64,000 bases of DNA, taken from the NCBI RefSeq assembly GCF_000003815.2, contig NC_049984.1, forward strand, positions 18,932,148 through 18,996,147, in the 5' to 3' direction. Every line of letters starts with the position of its first letter. Within the stretch, counting starts at the first letter, position 1. The notes below the pieces were generated by a model. The model saw nothing but the letters and a program-made list of their open reading frames with translations, did not search any database and was not told the origin of the DNA. The DNA is from Branchiostoma floridae. Lineage: Eukaryota; Chordata; Leptocardii; Amphioxiformes; Branchiostomatidae. Made by a program: the position numbers and the translations under genes. Shown piece by piece: positions 1 to 22,000 of the stretch.

Positions 1-129
1 AACCTAGACCCTCTGAAACGCTATTTCCTGCATTTTGAGATGTACATTTTGCTGGTAGACTTGCTGTTCAAAAGCATTTGTTTTGGTGACAAATTACACA
101 ATGGAGACAGTTTTAATATCTTTACATAG

Positions 130-236
130 CGATTTTTGTCCGTCATAGAGAACGGAATGGGCAAAAATTTGTTCTGTCCCCGCTGCAAAATTCCGTTAAA
201 GGATGGAATGACGGATGTTGGCTACAACCCTGCATT
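130..236. repeat. Fragment of a TCTAGCCAGC-type inverted-repeat element
   Basis: Contains tttttgtccgtcatagagaa and gacggatgttggctacaaccctg-like sequence, related to the elements at 12449-12782 and 50659-50972 (shared 'gacgga...aaaattttgcccattcc' core). It lies just before the first KCC exon. Divergent and partial. Confidence 0.45.
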
Positions 237-286
237 GAAGTCTGTACAAACAGCAGTCTTACCACAGTGAACCACTTTCTTTACAG

Positions 287-11205
<10,919 letters not shown>

Positions 11206-12448
11206 ACTACAACACCCTGACCACCCCTGTTCTAAAAACAAAGTGGACCACTCCAACAGATGACCCACCCAACTTCAGACTAGTCCACTTGAGAACGGGT
11301 TACTCCAAGTTGTTAGATGGCAACTACATGTTGATGTTACAGAATGTATTTTAGAGATTGTTTTCAGAGTTGGATACAGCGTTGAATCACTGGTTTGTGG
11401 TTGTACACTTAGATTTTGCTGTACTACAAAAAAGATCAGCAGTCACTGTAGCACAAGAAAGGTTTGATGTATGTTATGATATCTGGTTTGTACTTAAAGA
11501 AAGTTTGGAGTAGGGTCCAGCTGCAGTATCTGTACCTCACAAGTTGAAATCACTACTGTCTACAAGTACAATCAAGCAATGCAGTCTTACCTCTTACCTA
11601 TTGTTGGACGGGGCACACTCTGCTATTAGTAAATGCATTCAGCTTGTTATTACATGTAATGTACAGTGCTCGTATGTCATCCTAATTTCAATAGCAATCC
11701 ATTGCTTGAATTCATGTCCTTTGATGTCATCCACACAAGGGTAAAATGTGAGAACCAAGAGACTTACAGCTAAAAAACTAGAAAACAAACTCATTTTTTA
11801 TTTTGCTCTGACATGTTCTACACTGAAATCGTTTTGTACAATTTGTTCCCTTAGATGTTCGTTTGGACTGAACTACTGTAGCTGCTATATAGTGCTGAAA
11901 GTAGAAGCACAACGTTGTACATAAGTCAGACCACTTTGTATATTTGTTGATGTGGGCTGATGTAGCTCAGAGTAGAGAAGTTTACGGGTGATCTGCTTGT
12001 TTGTGCCATAGCAGAACGATTCCGGTTGCTGTTACTGAGTTGTGGTTGTCATATTTTCAAAAAAGGAATTTTCTGAGGGGTTTGTAGGAAGGAGGAATGT
12101 ACGAGTTTCAACGTTTGTACCAAGTGTTTTACATGACAAAAATGGTTGAAAGTATAATGTCACAGAAAAAAAGAAGAGCCAAGGTTGTTTTACTTGAGCT
12201 AGTTTTCTTCTGTATACAGTGACTCTACATGTACATTATATGGTATATATAGAAGCTGGTACTTACAGGAGAGTGTTGGTTATGATTCCTTTTTCTAGGC
12301 TGACTGGCTGACTGAGCATCATTTGAATATGTACAAATCTTTACTGGCTTATCAAAACTATTTGGGATCTACCGATACATAAATCTACCCACAAGCTCAT
12401 GTTAACCTTAACATAGTGCAAGGAGGTTGAAAAAGTGGGGCAGTACCA

Positions 12449-12782
12449 TGGCTCTAGCCAGCGTCCGTTTTTCCGTCAATTGACGGAAGTTTGCTGCGTG
12501 TGACGGAAAAATTTTAAAACCAATCCGTCAAAATCTGATAAAAGCTCCTTGGTGGAAGCTACAGGCGGCTTGGGGACGCTGTCCACGGCCGTAAAAGCAA
12601 CACACTGTTTGTTTTGCTATTGTTATGATTGTTGACAATGTGTGTCGGCACCCTTTCGCATACGATGATCTCATTAAAACCCAAGGTCTCAGTTCAGTCT
12701 CTCTAACTCCTGGAATAGTGTTTTCGCGACAATGGGAATTGGCTGACGGAAAAAATGTCGAGCTGGCTAGAGCCCTGGGCAG
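12449..12782. repeat. MITE with GGCTCTAGCCAGC ends
   Basis: Left end catggctctagccagcgtcc, right end 'gagctggctagagccctg' (inverted); inside 'tgacggaaaaattttaaaac'. Related to 50659-50972. Confidence 0.7.
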
Positions 12783-13100
12783 TACCAAACATATCTGCAT
12801 AAGTCTTTATTGTCAATAAATGTTTTACTTGTCTTGTTTTATGAAATGTGGAAGAATGTTTCCATTTTTATTTTTCAGGTATTTGTATGTTACCATAGTT
12901 TGTTTGAAAGTCTGCTCTACGCAAGAAGCCCAGAAGAACAATCGTACTGTACAAACCGCAAGTAGAAATGTTACAAATTGCTTAAAGTTGTGGAATTAGT
13001 TTTAAACATCTGCTTGTAATAGTAGTGAAAGAGTGGGTACCATGAGGGACGTTTGACATGAGAAAGCTATATTCAGGCAAGTTTGACCTCATATTATTAG

Positions 13101-13271
13101 TCTCTACCAGACTCCGGATCGCTGGAAAAATCGTAGAAATGGAACAAATAGAGGAGTAAGCCGGCCAGAGGAATATAACCGGCCAGGGAACAGCACACGA
13201 TCCATGGCTTACTCCTCTATATGTTCCATTTCTGCGATTTTTCCAGCGATCCGGAGTCTGGTAGAGACTAT
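13101..13271. repeat. 171-bp palindromic element with about 65-bp arms
   Basis: Left arm 'gtctctaccagactccggat...aaatggaacaaatagaggag' is mirrored almost exactly by 'ctcctctatatgttccattt...atccggagtctggtagaga'. The loop contains two GGCCAG/GGCCGG-type blocks. Arms close to perfect, so a young or conserved hairpin. Confidence 0.75.
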
Positions 13272-14731
13272 CATATTATTCTACTTCTCTTGTATGAAGC
13301 AAGCTTTAATTACAGCAATCCTCTAGTGGACAATATTGTGAGCTATGAGTTTCTGTAATACTATGAAAACTCTACATACCCCAGTACCAAAGACGATACA
13401 TTGGCTTCAAACAATTCCTCCCTTCTCACTCTACATGACGTGTTGCTATACCAGTTCTGTGTAACAATACCAGCAGTTTCTATCTGAGTTATGCAAATAC
13501 TTGTAAGATGTAACAGCTGCTTGTAAAGAATTATATTTAGATTTATGCAATTTTATGAATGATACTGTATACTTGCTTACAAAGCCTTTTGCCCAATGAA
13601 AAATGGATTGTTATATTGTTCAGTTTCGAAAGGTGTGTATTAGTAGTATGTAGGCCAGTATTTTGTATACCATTCAAAGTTATCCTGGTTTTGCTAAACT
13701 CTCTGTACTCTTCAACAAGCATTTTATGTGATGAGAAAATCTTAGTTCAAGGGTTACAGTAGGAAAATAGTTCATTTGAATATAACGTGGCTCAGTTTTT
13801 TACCGTTCTTACGTTGCATAACAAATTAAAGAGGAACGCTTTACTCTTACAAACAGAAAATTATGAGCAATGTTATAACATTTCAGTTTAAACTGCTCTT
13901 TAGAAATGTAGTAAAAAAATTATATTAGCCAAAAATGAAATAAATCAATGTGTCTTGTATTTAGAGCTCAGCACCTGATATTTGTGACTGAAGCCAAGGC
14001 CAATAGTAACGCTGCTTTTTATTACGACTGTCATAACATTTTGCAAAGTGATTCTAAATGACCAAGTTTTTGTGAATGAATTGTTTTTATTCGACAGCTT
14101 TTTACATGACATGTACTTATGGACTGAAGTTACCTGTTATTTGAAAGATGTTCTGTAACAAAGTGTACATTACCGCTTCAAGTTGCTGCAGTTTTCCGAT
14201 GAAAACGTGATTGTTGTACATTCCTGTCAATGGTTCCACACCATTCGACTATGCTGATGTGAATGTGACTGTTTGATATTGAGCTGCTATAGACAGAACT
14301 GCAAGAACGGGAGGATGTCAAAGCCAAGAGGGAAAAAATCGTTCTGAAAGTTCTTTAAAATCGACCTTTGAATTACTGATTTTTGGGGAAACCTTTGACA
14401 AGAGGTACTGTCCGAATGTTCCTGCCGTTTTGTGGATATATGGAAACAGGGAAATACATTGAGTAGAGCGCAGTGCGAGTTTGGGTGAATGCAATATTAA
14501 AAGCAGTTGCTCAACATTGTGGCGTTTTTGTCTGTTGAGATGTGATTCTTGTAGCTCACTTTATCGAATGAATCAGAAAATGGGCATGCCCCACATAAAA
14601 CGCATTTTCATGAACAGAAGTGCTTAGATTAAAACTAGTTCGTGGTGTAGGTGAGATTTGAATGTAATCCATAAGCATAAACGCATATCATACTGCGTGG
14701 TATGTTTACTTTACTTTAACACAAAAAATTA

Positions 14732-14739
14732 TGACGTCA
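14732..14739. promoter_or_regulatory. Perfect CRE (TGACGTCA) upstream of the F-box gene
   Basis: Palindromic cAMP-response element located 165 bp upstream of the F-box ATG at 14905, a distance suited to a proximal promoter. Function is inferred from motif and position only. Confidence 0.45.
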
Positions 14740-14904
14740 CAAGTTCCAGTATCCATGGTGGAGGCGAACGCGTTCCTTGGAACTGTTATGTTCTTTCTGT
14801 CAACCGCTGAATAGCAACCTGAAATGCCCTCCAAGTCCGGGTAGAACGCCGCCAGGCAAGAAGACTTTGATACAGACAGAAGTGAATGAGCTGTTCAGTT
14901 TACA

Positions 14905-17676
14905 ATGGCTTCTTGCCCGCCTCCGATGCCCAGTCCATGCCGACGCTGCTACAGAGTAAAAGTCAGCTCTTCGCCACTCAGCGCTCAACAGTTTCTAAGG
15001 AGAGGAGACTCGTCTCGTAAAAGGAAGTCGCCTGTTGAATGGACGCCGTCCAAGAAAGCTCGTTGGAATCATTTGCCTGACACCATCCTTGTTGAAGTCC
15101 TCAAATGGATACCCCAGGTACGGGTACATACCACAAGACATGCCATATTTCTGTCTTTCTCACTACTGACGTAACGTTAATGTTATACTTTATAGCGTCT
15201 GTCTTCTAACAGTACACAATCATGATTATGGATTACATCATTATTACCTCTGCAATAAATGATAATCACGGTCAGCTTACTTTTACTACAGTACGAATAT
15301 GCCGATTGATATTTTTTGTATCTACATAGCCGAGATAACCGCCCTTCGGTGCAACAACCCATTTTCAAACTACCTAGGAGATTTTAATATGTTGTTTGAC
15401 ACAGTATTCTTGATTTCAGAACGAACTTGGTGTATGTGCCCAGATTTCCCGACAGTGGTACAGAGTCGTGTACTCCACCGGAGTGTGGGAGGACAGGGAA
15501 ATTCTCTTCGACTTCTCTGCCTTCTGCTCCATCGAGTACAACGGGAAATGTGAGCAGTATGAGTGGTTCGTGGAGAGGATGGGGCGGTACGTCCGGAACG
15601 CCAAGCTGGTGCTCAACCTGGTGTGTTCCCGCCTGCGCGACCCAAGGTTCCGCGGCGCTGCCTGCAGACGACAGCAGTACGAGGTGATGGAGCGCCTGTT
15701 TGAGGGAGGTCGCCTGAGAAGTCTACAGATAGACTTTGTACCTCAGTTCAACCCGCCACACGTGTACATGGGATACTGCGCACACCAAGACTGCACGGAT
15801 CCCGTACAGAATTTCCTGAAGAAGATTTCCTCAAGTCTACCAGGTCTCCGTCGGCTGTCTGTACAGTGTTTACCCGACTGGCACTGGGAGCTCCTGCTCC
15901 GCACCATCCCCACCATGACCAACCTGGAGAAACTAGAGATGAACCACAAGCGACACCAGCCCTTCCGTATCGTCCTGTACATGGGGGATGTCCATGGCTT
16001 GATCCCCGCCGCACTCAGCAACATGAGCACCCTCCGGGTCTTGAAGCTCGCCAACGTCGACGTACAAGACACTTTATGGCACGCCCTGGCAAACCACTCC
16101 GGAATCCCGCTGCACCAACTCACCATGGTGGCCTACACAGACTTCAACCCTTTCAGTCTCCCGACATGGGAGAGGGTCGCGCAGAAGTTCCCCAGTCTGT
16201 GTGTAGAGCTGTTCTTCCGACACGGCCAGCAGAGACTAGTGCTGAGGAAGTCCGAGTTCGAGTCTTTCCTTCGAGACGACATTCGGCTGAAGACGCTTTG
16301 CGTCAGTCAAGGAAAGCTGTGCAGGGAGATAGCCATGATTGACGTTCTCCAGACAGTCGCCGAAAAGTACACCGATAGCTTAGAAACGTTCCTCTTCTTC
16401 CAGTCCCGGGGGCAGCCCATGGTCTCGTCAAAAGAAGTCGAGCTGATACGAAGGTTTCCGAAACTTGCCGAGGTTGCTATAGCTCCAGTTATCACCGACA
16501 AACGGCTGAAACAGCTCGCCAAAGGGTGCAGAGGACAACTTCGTGAACTTCTGGTACGTAAATGATTGTGGATAGAAATAACGAGTGTTAGGAATGGCAC
16601 CGACAAGAAGAATATGAGCTCCAGGGTGTCGTTGTGTGTCGCGTAGCTAGTAGTGTTAAGCTCAGAACCTAGTGGTGTCTAGTTCGATACTCGGTGTGCA
16701 CCCTACGTTGTGGCCTTGAAAATTGCACCTTAAATTTACACGACCTTCCTTGCTTCAACCAGGTGTAAAAATGTGTTGCTGACTTCGGTCGAGGAGGTTA
16801 AAGACTACCTTTATATTCTGTCTGTACTTAGTATGTGGCACTGTTAAAATAAGTTACTAACGTGCGTGCAGTGTCACATCGTCATCGTTTGTCTTAAAGC
16901 ACATAAAAAAATGTGAGCGCCAATTCTTGAAACTTGACGAGGGTCATCATACAAAAATAGGTACGCTTCAAAGATGTCTCGGCCCTACACAAAGTCAAGA
17001 TGATAATACGATGCTTCTGTAATGTACACATATTCTAAGGTGGTTGTCAATTTAATGGCGTTTGTCTTTACTACCTAGCTGACAGATATGACTGCAGAGT
17101 CAAGGCAAAGATTCTCCTTAGCCTATAAATAGCTTACTCTCCAAGCAGAGGTTAGGCTCCGGCTGTTTTTTAAACGTTTTTAGTCATTTTATCGGGCTTT
17201 ACATTTTGTACTGTATCTTGCTGTGTCAAAACTGGCTGGCGTACTTCAAGAAAAAAATGACAAAATAGAAAGCCCGATAAAAACGACTAAAAAAACGTTT
17301 AAAAAACAGCCGGAGCCTAACCTCTGCTTCAAGAAAAATGACAAAATAGAAAGCCAGATATAAATACGACTAAAACGTTTAAAAAACAGCCAGAGTCTAA
17401 CCTCTGCTTGAAGATTATAGACAGCTCACAAGCAAGATTGTCCTGAATGCCTTGCAGCGTTGTCATTGTTTTTAGGTGCGATCAGTGCTGAAGTACATGC
17501 CGGACGCCAACAAACTGGTGAAAATGGAGGCCAAAGAAGTGTCTAACCTGGAGACGGTGGTGACCAGGCTGTTGGGCTACCCTTGGGAGATGTCCTCGCC
17601 GTCCTGGGCGGAGCGAGAGATCAACGCAGAGGGTGACATCGAGTTTGCGGAAGCGTGTATGGAACAGTACATGTGA
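14905..17676 (+). CDS. F-box protein with leucine-rich C-terminus (FBXO39/FBXO33-like)
   Basis: Complete three-exon gene: 14905-15117, 15420-16553, 17476-17676, all phase 0, 515 residues. The first exon ends inside the F-box (HLPDTILVEVLKWIPQ), which continues in exon 2 (NELGVCAQISRQWYRVVYS, then GVWEDREILFDF). Such proteins are substrate receptors of SCF ubiquitin ligases, with the F-box binding SKP1. The following 440 residues have spaced Leu-rich segments (LRRLSVQCLPDWHWELLLRT, LRVLKLANVDVQDTLWHALA) typical of degenerate LRRs. The order F-box, then a YEWFVERMGRYVRN helix, resembles FBXO39/FBXO33; orthology is not settled. A basic stretch RKRKSPVEWTPSKKARW precedes the F-box and could be a nuclear signal. 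The first ATG in frame is used as start. The stop is followed 60 bp later by AATAAA. Confidence 0.88.
16617..16800 (+). repeat. tRNA-derived SINE-like element
   Basis: 'cgtagctagtagtgttaagc' and 'ctagttcgatactcggtgtg' resemble A and B boxes; the tail includes 'gttgctgacttcggtcgagg'. In intron 2 of the F-box gene. Confidence 0.45.
17145..17420. repeat. Snap-back element with an inverted plus a tandem copy of its arm
   Basis: Left arm 'agcagaggttaggctccggc...aaacgtttttagtcatttta' is repeated inverted at about 17253-17330 and once more, also inverted, at about 17331-17412 ('aaacagccagagtctaacct'). It lies 60 bp upstream of the last F-box exon. Confidence 0.7.
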
Positions 17677-17735
17677 GAAATACCACCAGTTCATGTACAA
17701 GTATAGCGCGTCAATGAAAACTCACAAACAAATGA

Positions 17736-17741
17736 AATAAA
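17736..17741 (+). terminator. Polyadenylation signal of the F-box gene
   Basis: AATAAA located 60 bp after the stop codon at 17674-17676. Confidence 0.6.
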
Positions 17742-19082
17742 AGTTTTATGAAAACACAGCACTTACATCTGTTTTATGTATGACTGTAGTGTCAAATATG
17801 TGGAAGTTCAACTTTTATTTATTTGCTCCTCTCCTGAAGTGGTCATACTTATACCGTGTTTCAGTCACCACGTCGCGTATAAGAAAGCAATACGGATACT
17901 GAACACCATTTCCAATGAGAGACCCCTTTTTGTTTCGCGTAAAAGATGACATATTTATATACAAAAGATATTACTCTGTAATAAAAGATTGCGAGACTGC
18001 TACTTTGACACGACGTCCTATTATAAAAGTACATTACCATTATTTATATTAAAGACACTTTCTGAACGTCTTAAGGAATCCGCTGTTATGTAATATATAA
18101 CATTATAGACATTGTATACGAATTTATATAATACCTTTGGTTATCGTTCACTTTTACTCAATCACTTTTACTCTCACTAACGCCTGGCTCTTGTATCACA
18201 AATTCACCTGCTCGCTTTTTCTTATATCTGCTTTCACTATAGTAGGCTGCTATGAAAGAAAGGCACACTCATATCTTTACAGATATTTATTGCACATGAT
18301 TGTTTTCTTCATCATCAACTTGGGATTAACAGGTATACTGTAATACAAACTATAGAATAATATTGCACCAAATCTTCCATGAATCTGACATTAGCAGCAT
18401 CCGACATCAATCGTATGTAAATATTGGCTGGATTCTACCTGATACATGTACAGTCAGCATTACCTTCAGTTAATGTAATAATTGTTTTTTTATTTTATTT
18501 TACAAAAGTCTCCAGAAAAAAACATGAAAAAAATCAAATAATTTCCAAACATATCACATTTGTCATATGATGTTCAATTCGGCAGCTATGATTGAACTAA
18601 TACAGACACAATGAATGGCAAGAAGGACACATAGCTGTCATCAACAAGTCTATCTGCTTACAACATGGCTCTGTGGAAATTTGTTTGTCATGGAAAAGTG
18701 GTACTTAACTTTACCAATGAAGAAACAGCCATCATAGACACATTACAGCAAGTGCCTTACTTGGCTTTCTCATCAGAAACAATTGTAAGGGAAAACATCT
18801 GAGATAGATTATATGCAGCAGGGTCCTCTGGTGCACTGACAAATAAAAAGAGTACATGTATTACTAATCTGAATGAGCAAACGATTTTGTGGTAGTCTGG
18901 AGTCCAGTATTGTTAGCTTTAGTCCACTTCCAACAGTCGCTACCCTGCCCATACCTAAAAAGCTAAGAAGATTGTACTCCAGTCTGATTTTATGGTGCTA
19001 TTCAAATCTTTTTGCAAACTGAAATGGGCTTGATGTCATAAAAATGAACAAATTTCAACAGCCTGCTTGTGCTCTTGTCATG
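17742..19082. other. Convergent intergenic region between the F-box gene and SIAE
   Basis: AT-rich, no supported exon. It should contain the SIAE 3' UTR; a reverse-strand AATAAA occurs at 18286-18291. No named repeat recognised. Confidence 0.4.
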
Positions 19083-22000
19083 TTAACCATGTGGAACCCT
19101 CATGTACATGATGAATGGTGGAGCAGGAAGGGGAACCTGCATAGAACCCATCCCATACACAGCACACTGCTTAAAACTACAGGGGGTTTCCCTCCACGCA
19201 TAGCGAACAGCTGTGACAATCTTGTGACAGTTGTCGGTGGAAACCGTGACACTGTCGGTGCCGTTTGGACGGATGGCATGTACCATCGGAGCCTCCACCC
19301 AGGTGGCCGTGGCTGCATCGCAGGTGTTCTTCACAGATGAGCAACACACCTGGAACAACAGACAGGTGGAACAGATATGGTGAATGCTACATGCATGTAC
19401 AGACTTACATGTACAGACATACATGTACAGACATGTACAGACATACATGTACAGAGGTAGTCTGGCTCTTGAGGGGTAGTGAAACACAACTTTCAGCACC
19501 AAGGACAGAACATGATGCTAGTTATTAACACATAATTTAACATATAAATAAATAAACACCGTGCCTCTTCATCTACCTCAAATACTAGAGAATTATACTA
19601 CTTGAGAGTACTTTGTTTGATCAGCTATGACATCTAGCTGTAAATGAAATATCACCCATTTTTCAATTCACAAATTATTGACAAAATATGACTAAATGAT
19701 ATTTACAATGGCCAAAACTTGATTTTGATAAAAGATGTGATGTCTGATACAGTTAAAAAATCTGATGCATTGAAATTCCAATTTTTCAACAGTAAATGAC
19801 AGCAATGGCTCCTCCACGAAATCATTTCTTACCTTGTATGTTTATTTGTGTTGAGTTCCATGCTTTTATCATCATCTGAGCAATTTACACTTGTCACCTG
19901 GATTAAGGTTGAAAAAGAATTCATCCCTAATACTGACCTCAAACCCACCAGTTGACCTGACCTCTATGTGTCCTGCCTCTTCTCCATATTTGACAATAAT
20001 AGTGTTGGTTCCCAGTTCCAGACTGGAGGGGAACGGTCCCTGGAACCTGATGGTCTTGTCTCCGTATGCCACAGCCCTGGCTGCCAGGGACAGTCTGGTG
20101 CCCATGTCCTGTTTATCCTGGGGATGGACACTAGGGAGAACGCAAAGAGAGGAAGAAGAGGAGGTTAGGTGGAAGGCACTGATTCAAACTTTCTGAACAT
20201 GAAGAAAATAGTAACAGGGAAGGTCCTTCAGCACTAAGGACAGGGAAGGTCCTTCAGCACTAAGGACAGGGAAGGTCCTTCGGCACTAAGGACAGGGAAG
20301 GTCCTTCGGCACTAAGGACAGAGAAGGTCCTTCAGCACTAGGGACAGGGAAGGTCCTTCAGCACTAGGGACAGGGAAGGTCCTTCAGCACTAAGGACAGG
20401 GAAGGTCCTTCAGCACTAGGGACAGGGAAGGTCCTTCAGCACTAAGGACAGGGAAGGTCCTTCAGCACTAAGGACAGGGAAGGTCCTCCAGCACTAAGGA
20501 CAGGGAAGGTCCTTCAGCAATAAGGACAGGGAAGGTCCTTCAGCACTAAGCACAGGGAAGGTCATTCAGCACTAAGGACAGGGAAGGTCCTTCAGCACTA
20601 AGGACAGGGAAGGTCCTTCAGCACTAAGGACAGGGAAGGTCCTTCAGCACTAAGGACAGGGAAGGTCCTTCAGAAACAGGGAAGGTCCTTCAGCACTAAG
20701 GACAGGTCCTTCAGCAGTAAGGACAGGGAAGGTCCTTCAGCACTAAGGACAGGGAAGGTCCTTCAGAACTAAGTACAGGGAAGGTCCTTCAGCACTAAGG
20801 ACAGGGAAGGTCCTTCAGCACTAAGGGCAGGGAAGGGCCTTCAGCACTAAGGACAGGGAATGCACTTCAGCACTTAGGACAGGGAAGGTCCTTCAGTACT
20901 AAGGCCAGGGAAAGTCCTTTGTGACTTGTTCTGTGTAACCATATGACTCCAGAAACTATTCACGGAGGACCCCAGTGAGTTCTTTTTCTCTTTTTATAAG
21001 ACGTTCTAAATTTTGTCACCTTGTGGGACATTAATCATTTCATCAACTTCTGAGAGCCTTGTTCTACTCTTCAGACTGATGTGCAACACAAAACTGCTCT
21101 TTACCCTGCACCTTTAGATCGTATTGCACTCTACATATACCTGGTGCATCAGATTGAAGCACGCACACTGTTATACTGCATATACTCTATTTTATAATAG
21201 AACTCACGTCAGCCATGGTGAGTCAGGTCTCCACAGGTCCATGGCCACGGCCATGAAGACTTTCTCCATCTTAGGGTTGGGCACATAGCCATAGTCTGCC
21301 GTCTGGTGCCAGCGGATCTCTGGGTAACCCAGGTCTGTGCCTGGAACGTTTCCTGAGATCTGAAATCAAATATCAAATTAATGGTTGAATGAATAAGTCA
21401 ATGTACAGGTTATTGTGAGCATTTATTTTGATGAAGGAACGCTAGCCAATAAAGTTTTCAGGGGCAACTAACCCACACATGTTTAATGAATGTTGGCTTT
21501 CTCAAAAGTCTAATGTAATTCTCATCCACGCATAAGACATAAGGGTGTAATGTATTGTATTTGTTTATTGTAACTGTCGCGTTCTGGCGGCCCTTCTTCG
21601 TAGTAAACAACAACAACTCGACGTGCTCGAACGGGCGGTGGCCCCGTTCGGAGAAGGGTGTTCTAGAACCGTTAGAACGCGACCAGTAATGTGATTCAAA
21701 ATAAAAGCAGTCTTGATGTGATCGTGCTACAAGTGTGACGTTTGTCTTGTGTGTTTCCGTCTTTGGACCTCCCTCCAACATTGGTGGCAGCGGTTATGCC
21801 GCCTTCGAACGGCCGGACCCGTGATGAAACACCATCCTAAGGACCTCTGCCCGCTACCGTGTCGCCCGACTCGCCCGGAGACCATCGGCCAACTGCCTGA
21901 TCACCCGACAACGTCTACCATGTGTCCAGCCGTCTCCGCTCGCTGTCGCTGACGACAAAGCCCGACTCCACGCCACCTGACACCGTCCGTCGCTGACCGC

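Larger units (their letters stand above)
11206..14730. other. KCC 3' UTR and intergenic region up to the F-box gene
   Basis: No supported coding exon. AT-rich, with possible polyadenylation signals for KCC (AATAAA at 12815-12820 and 13939-13944); which is used cannot be decided. It contains the inverted-repeat elements at 12449-12782 and 13101-13271. Confidence 0.5.

Noticed and set aside
15743-16342. Overlapping long frames within the F-box exon
   Set aside because: Shadows of the 378-codon coding exon in other frames.
20214-20919. CRISPR-like array
   Set aside because: Units are contiguous with no unique spacers; it is a minisatellite in an animal intron.
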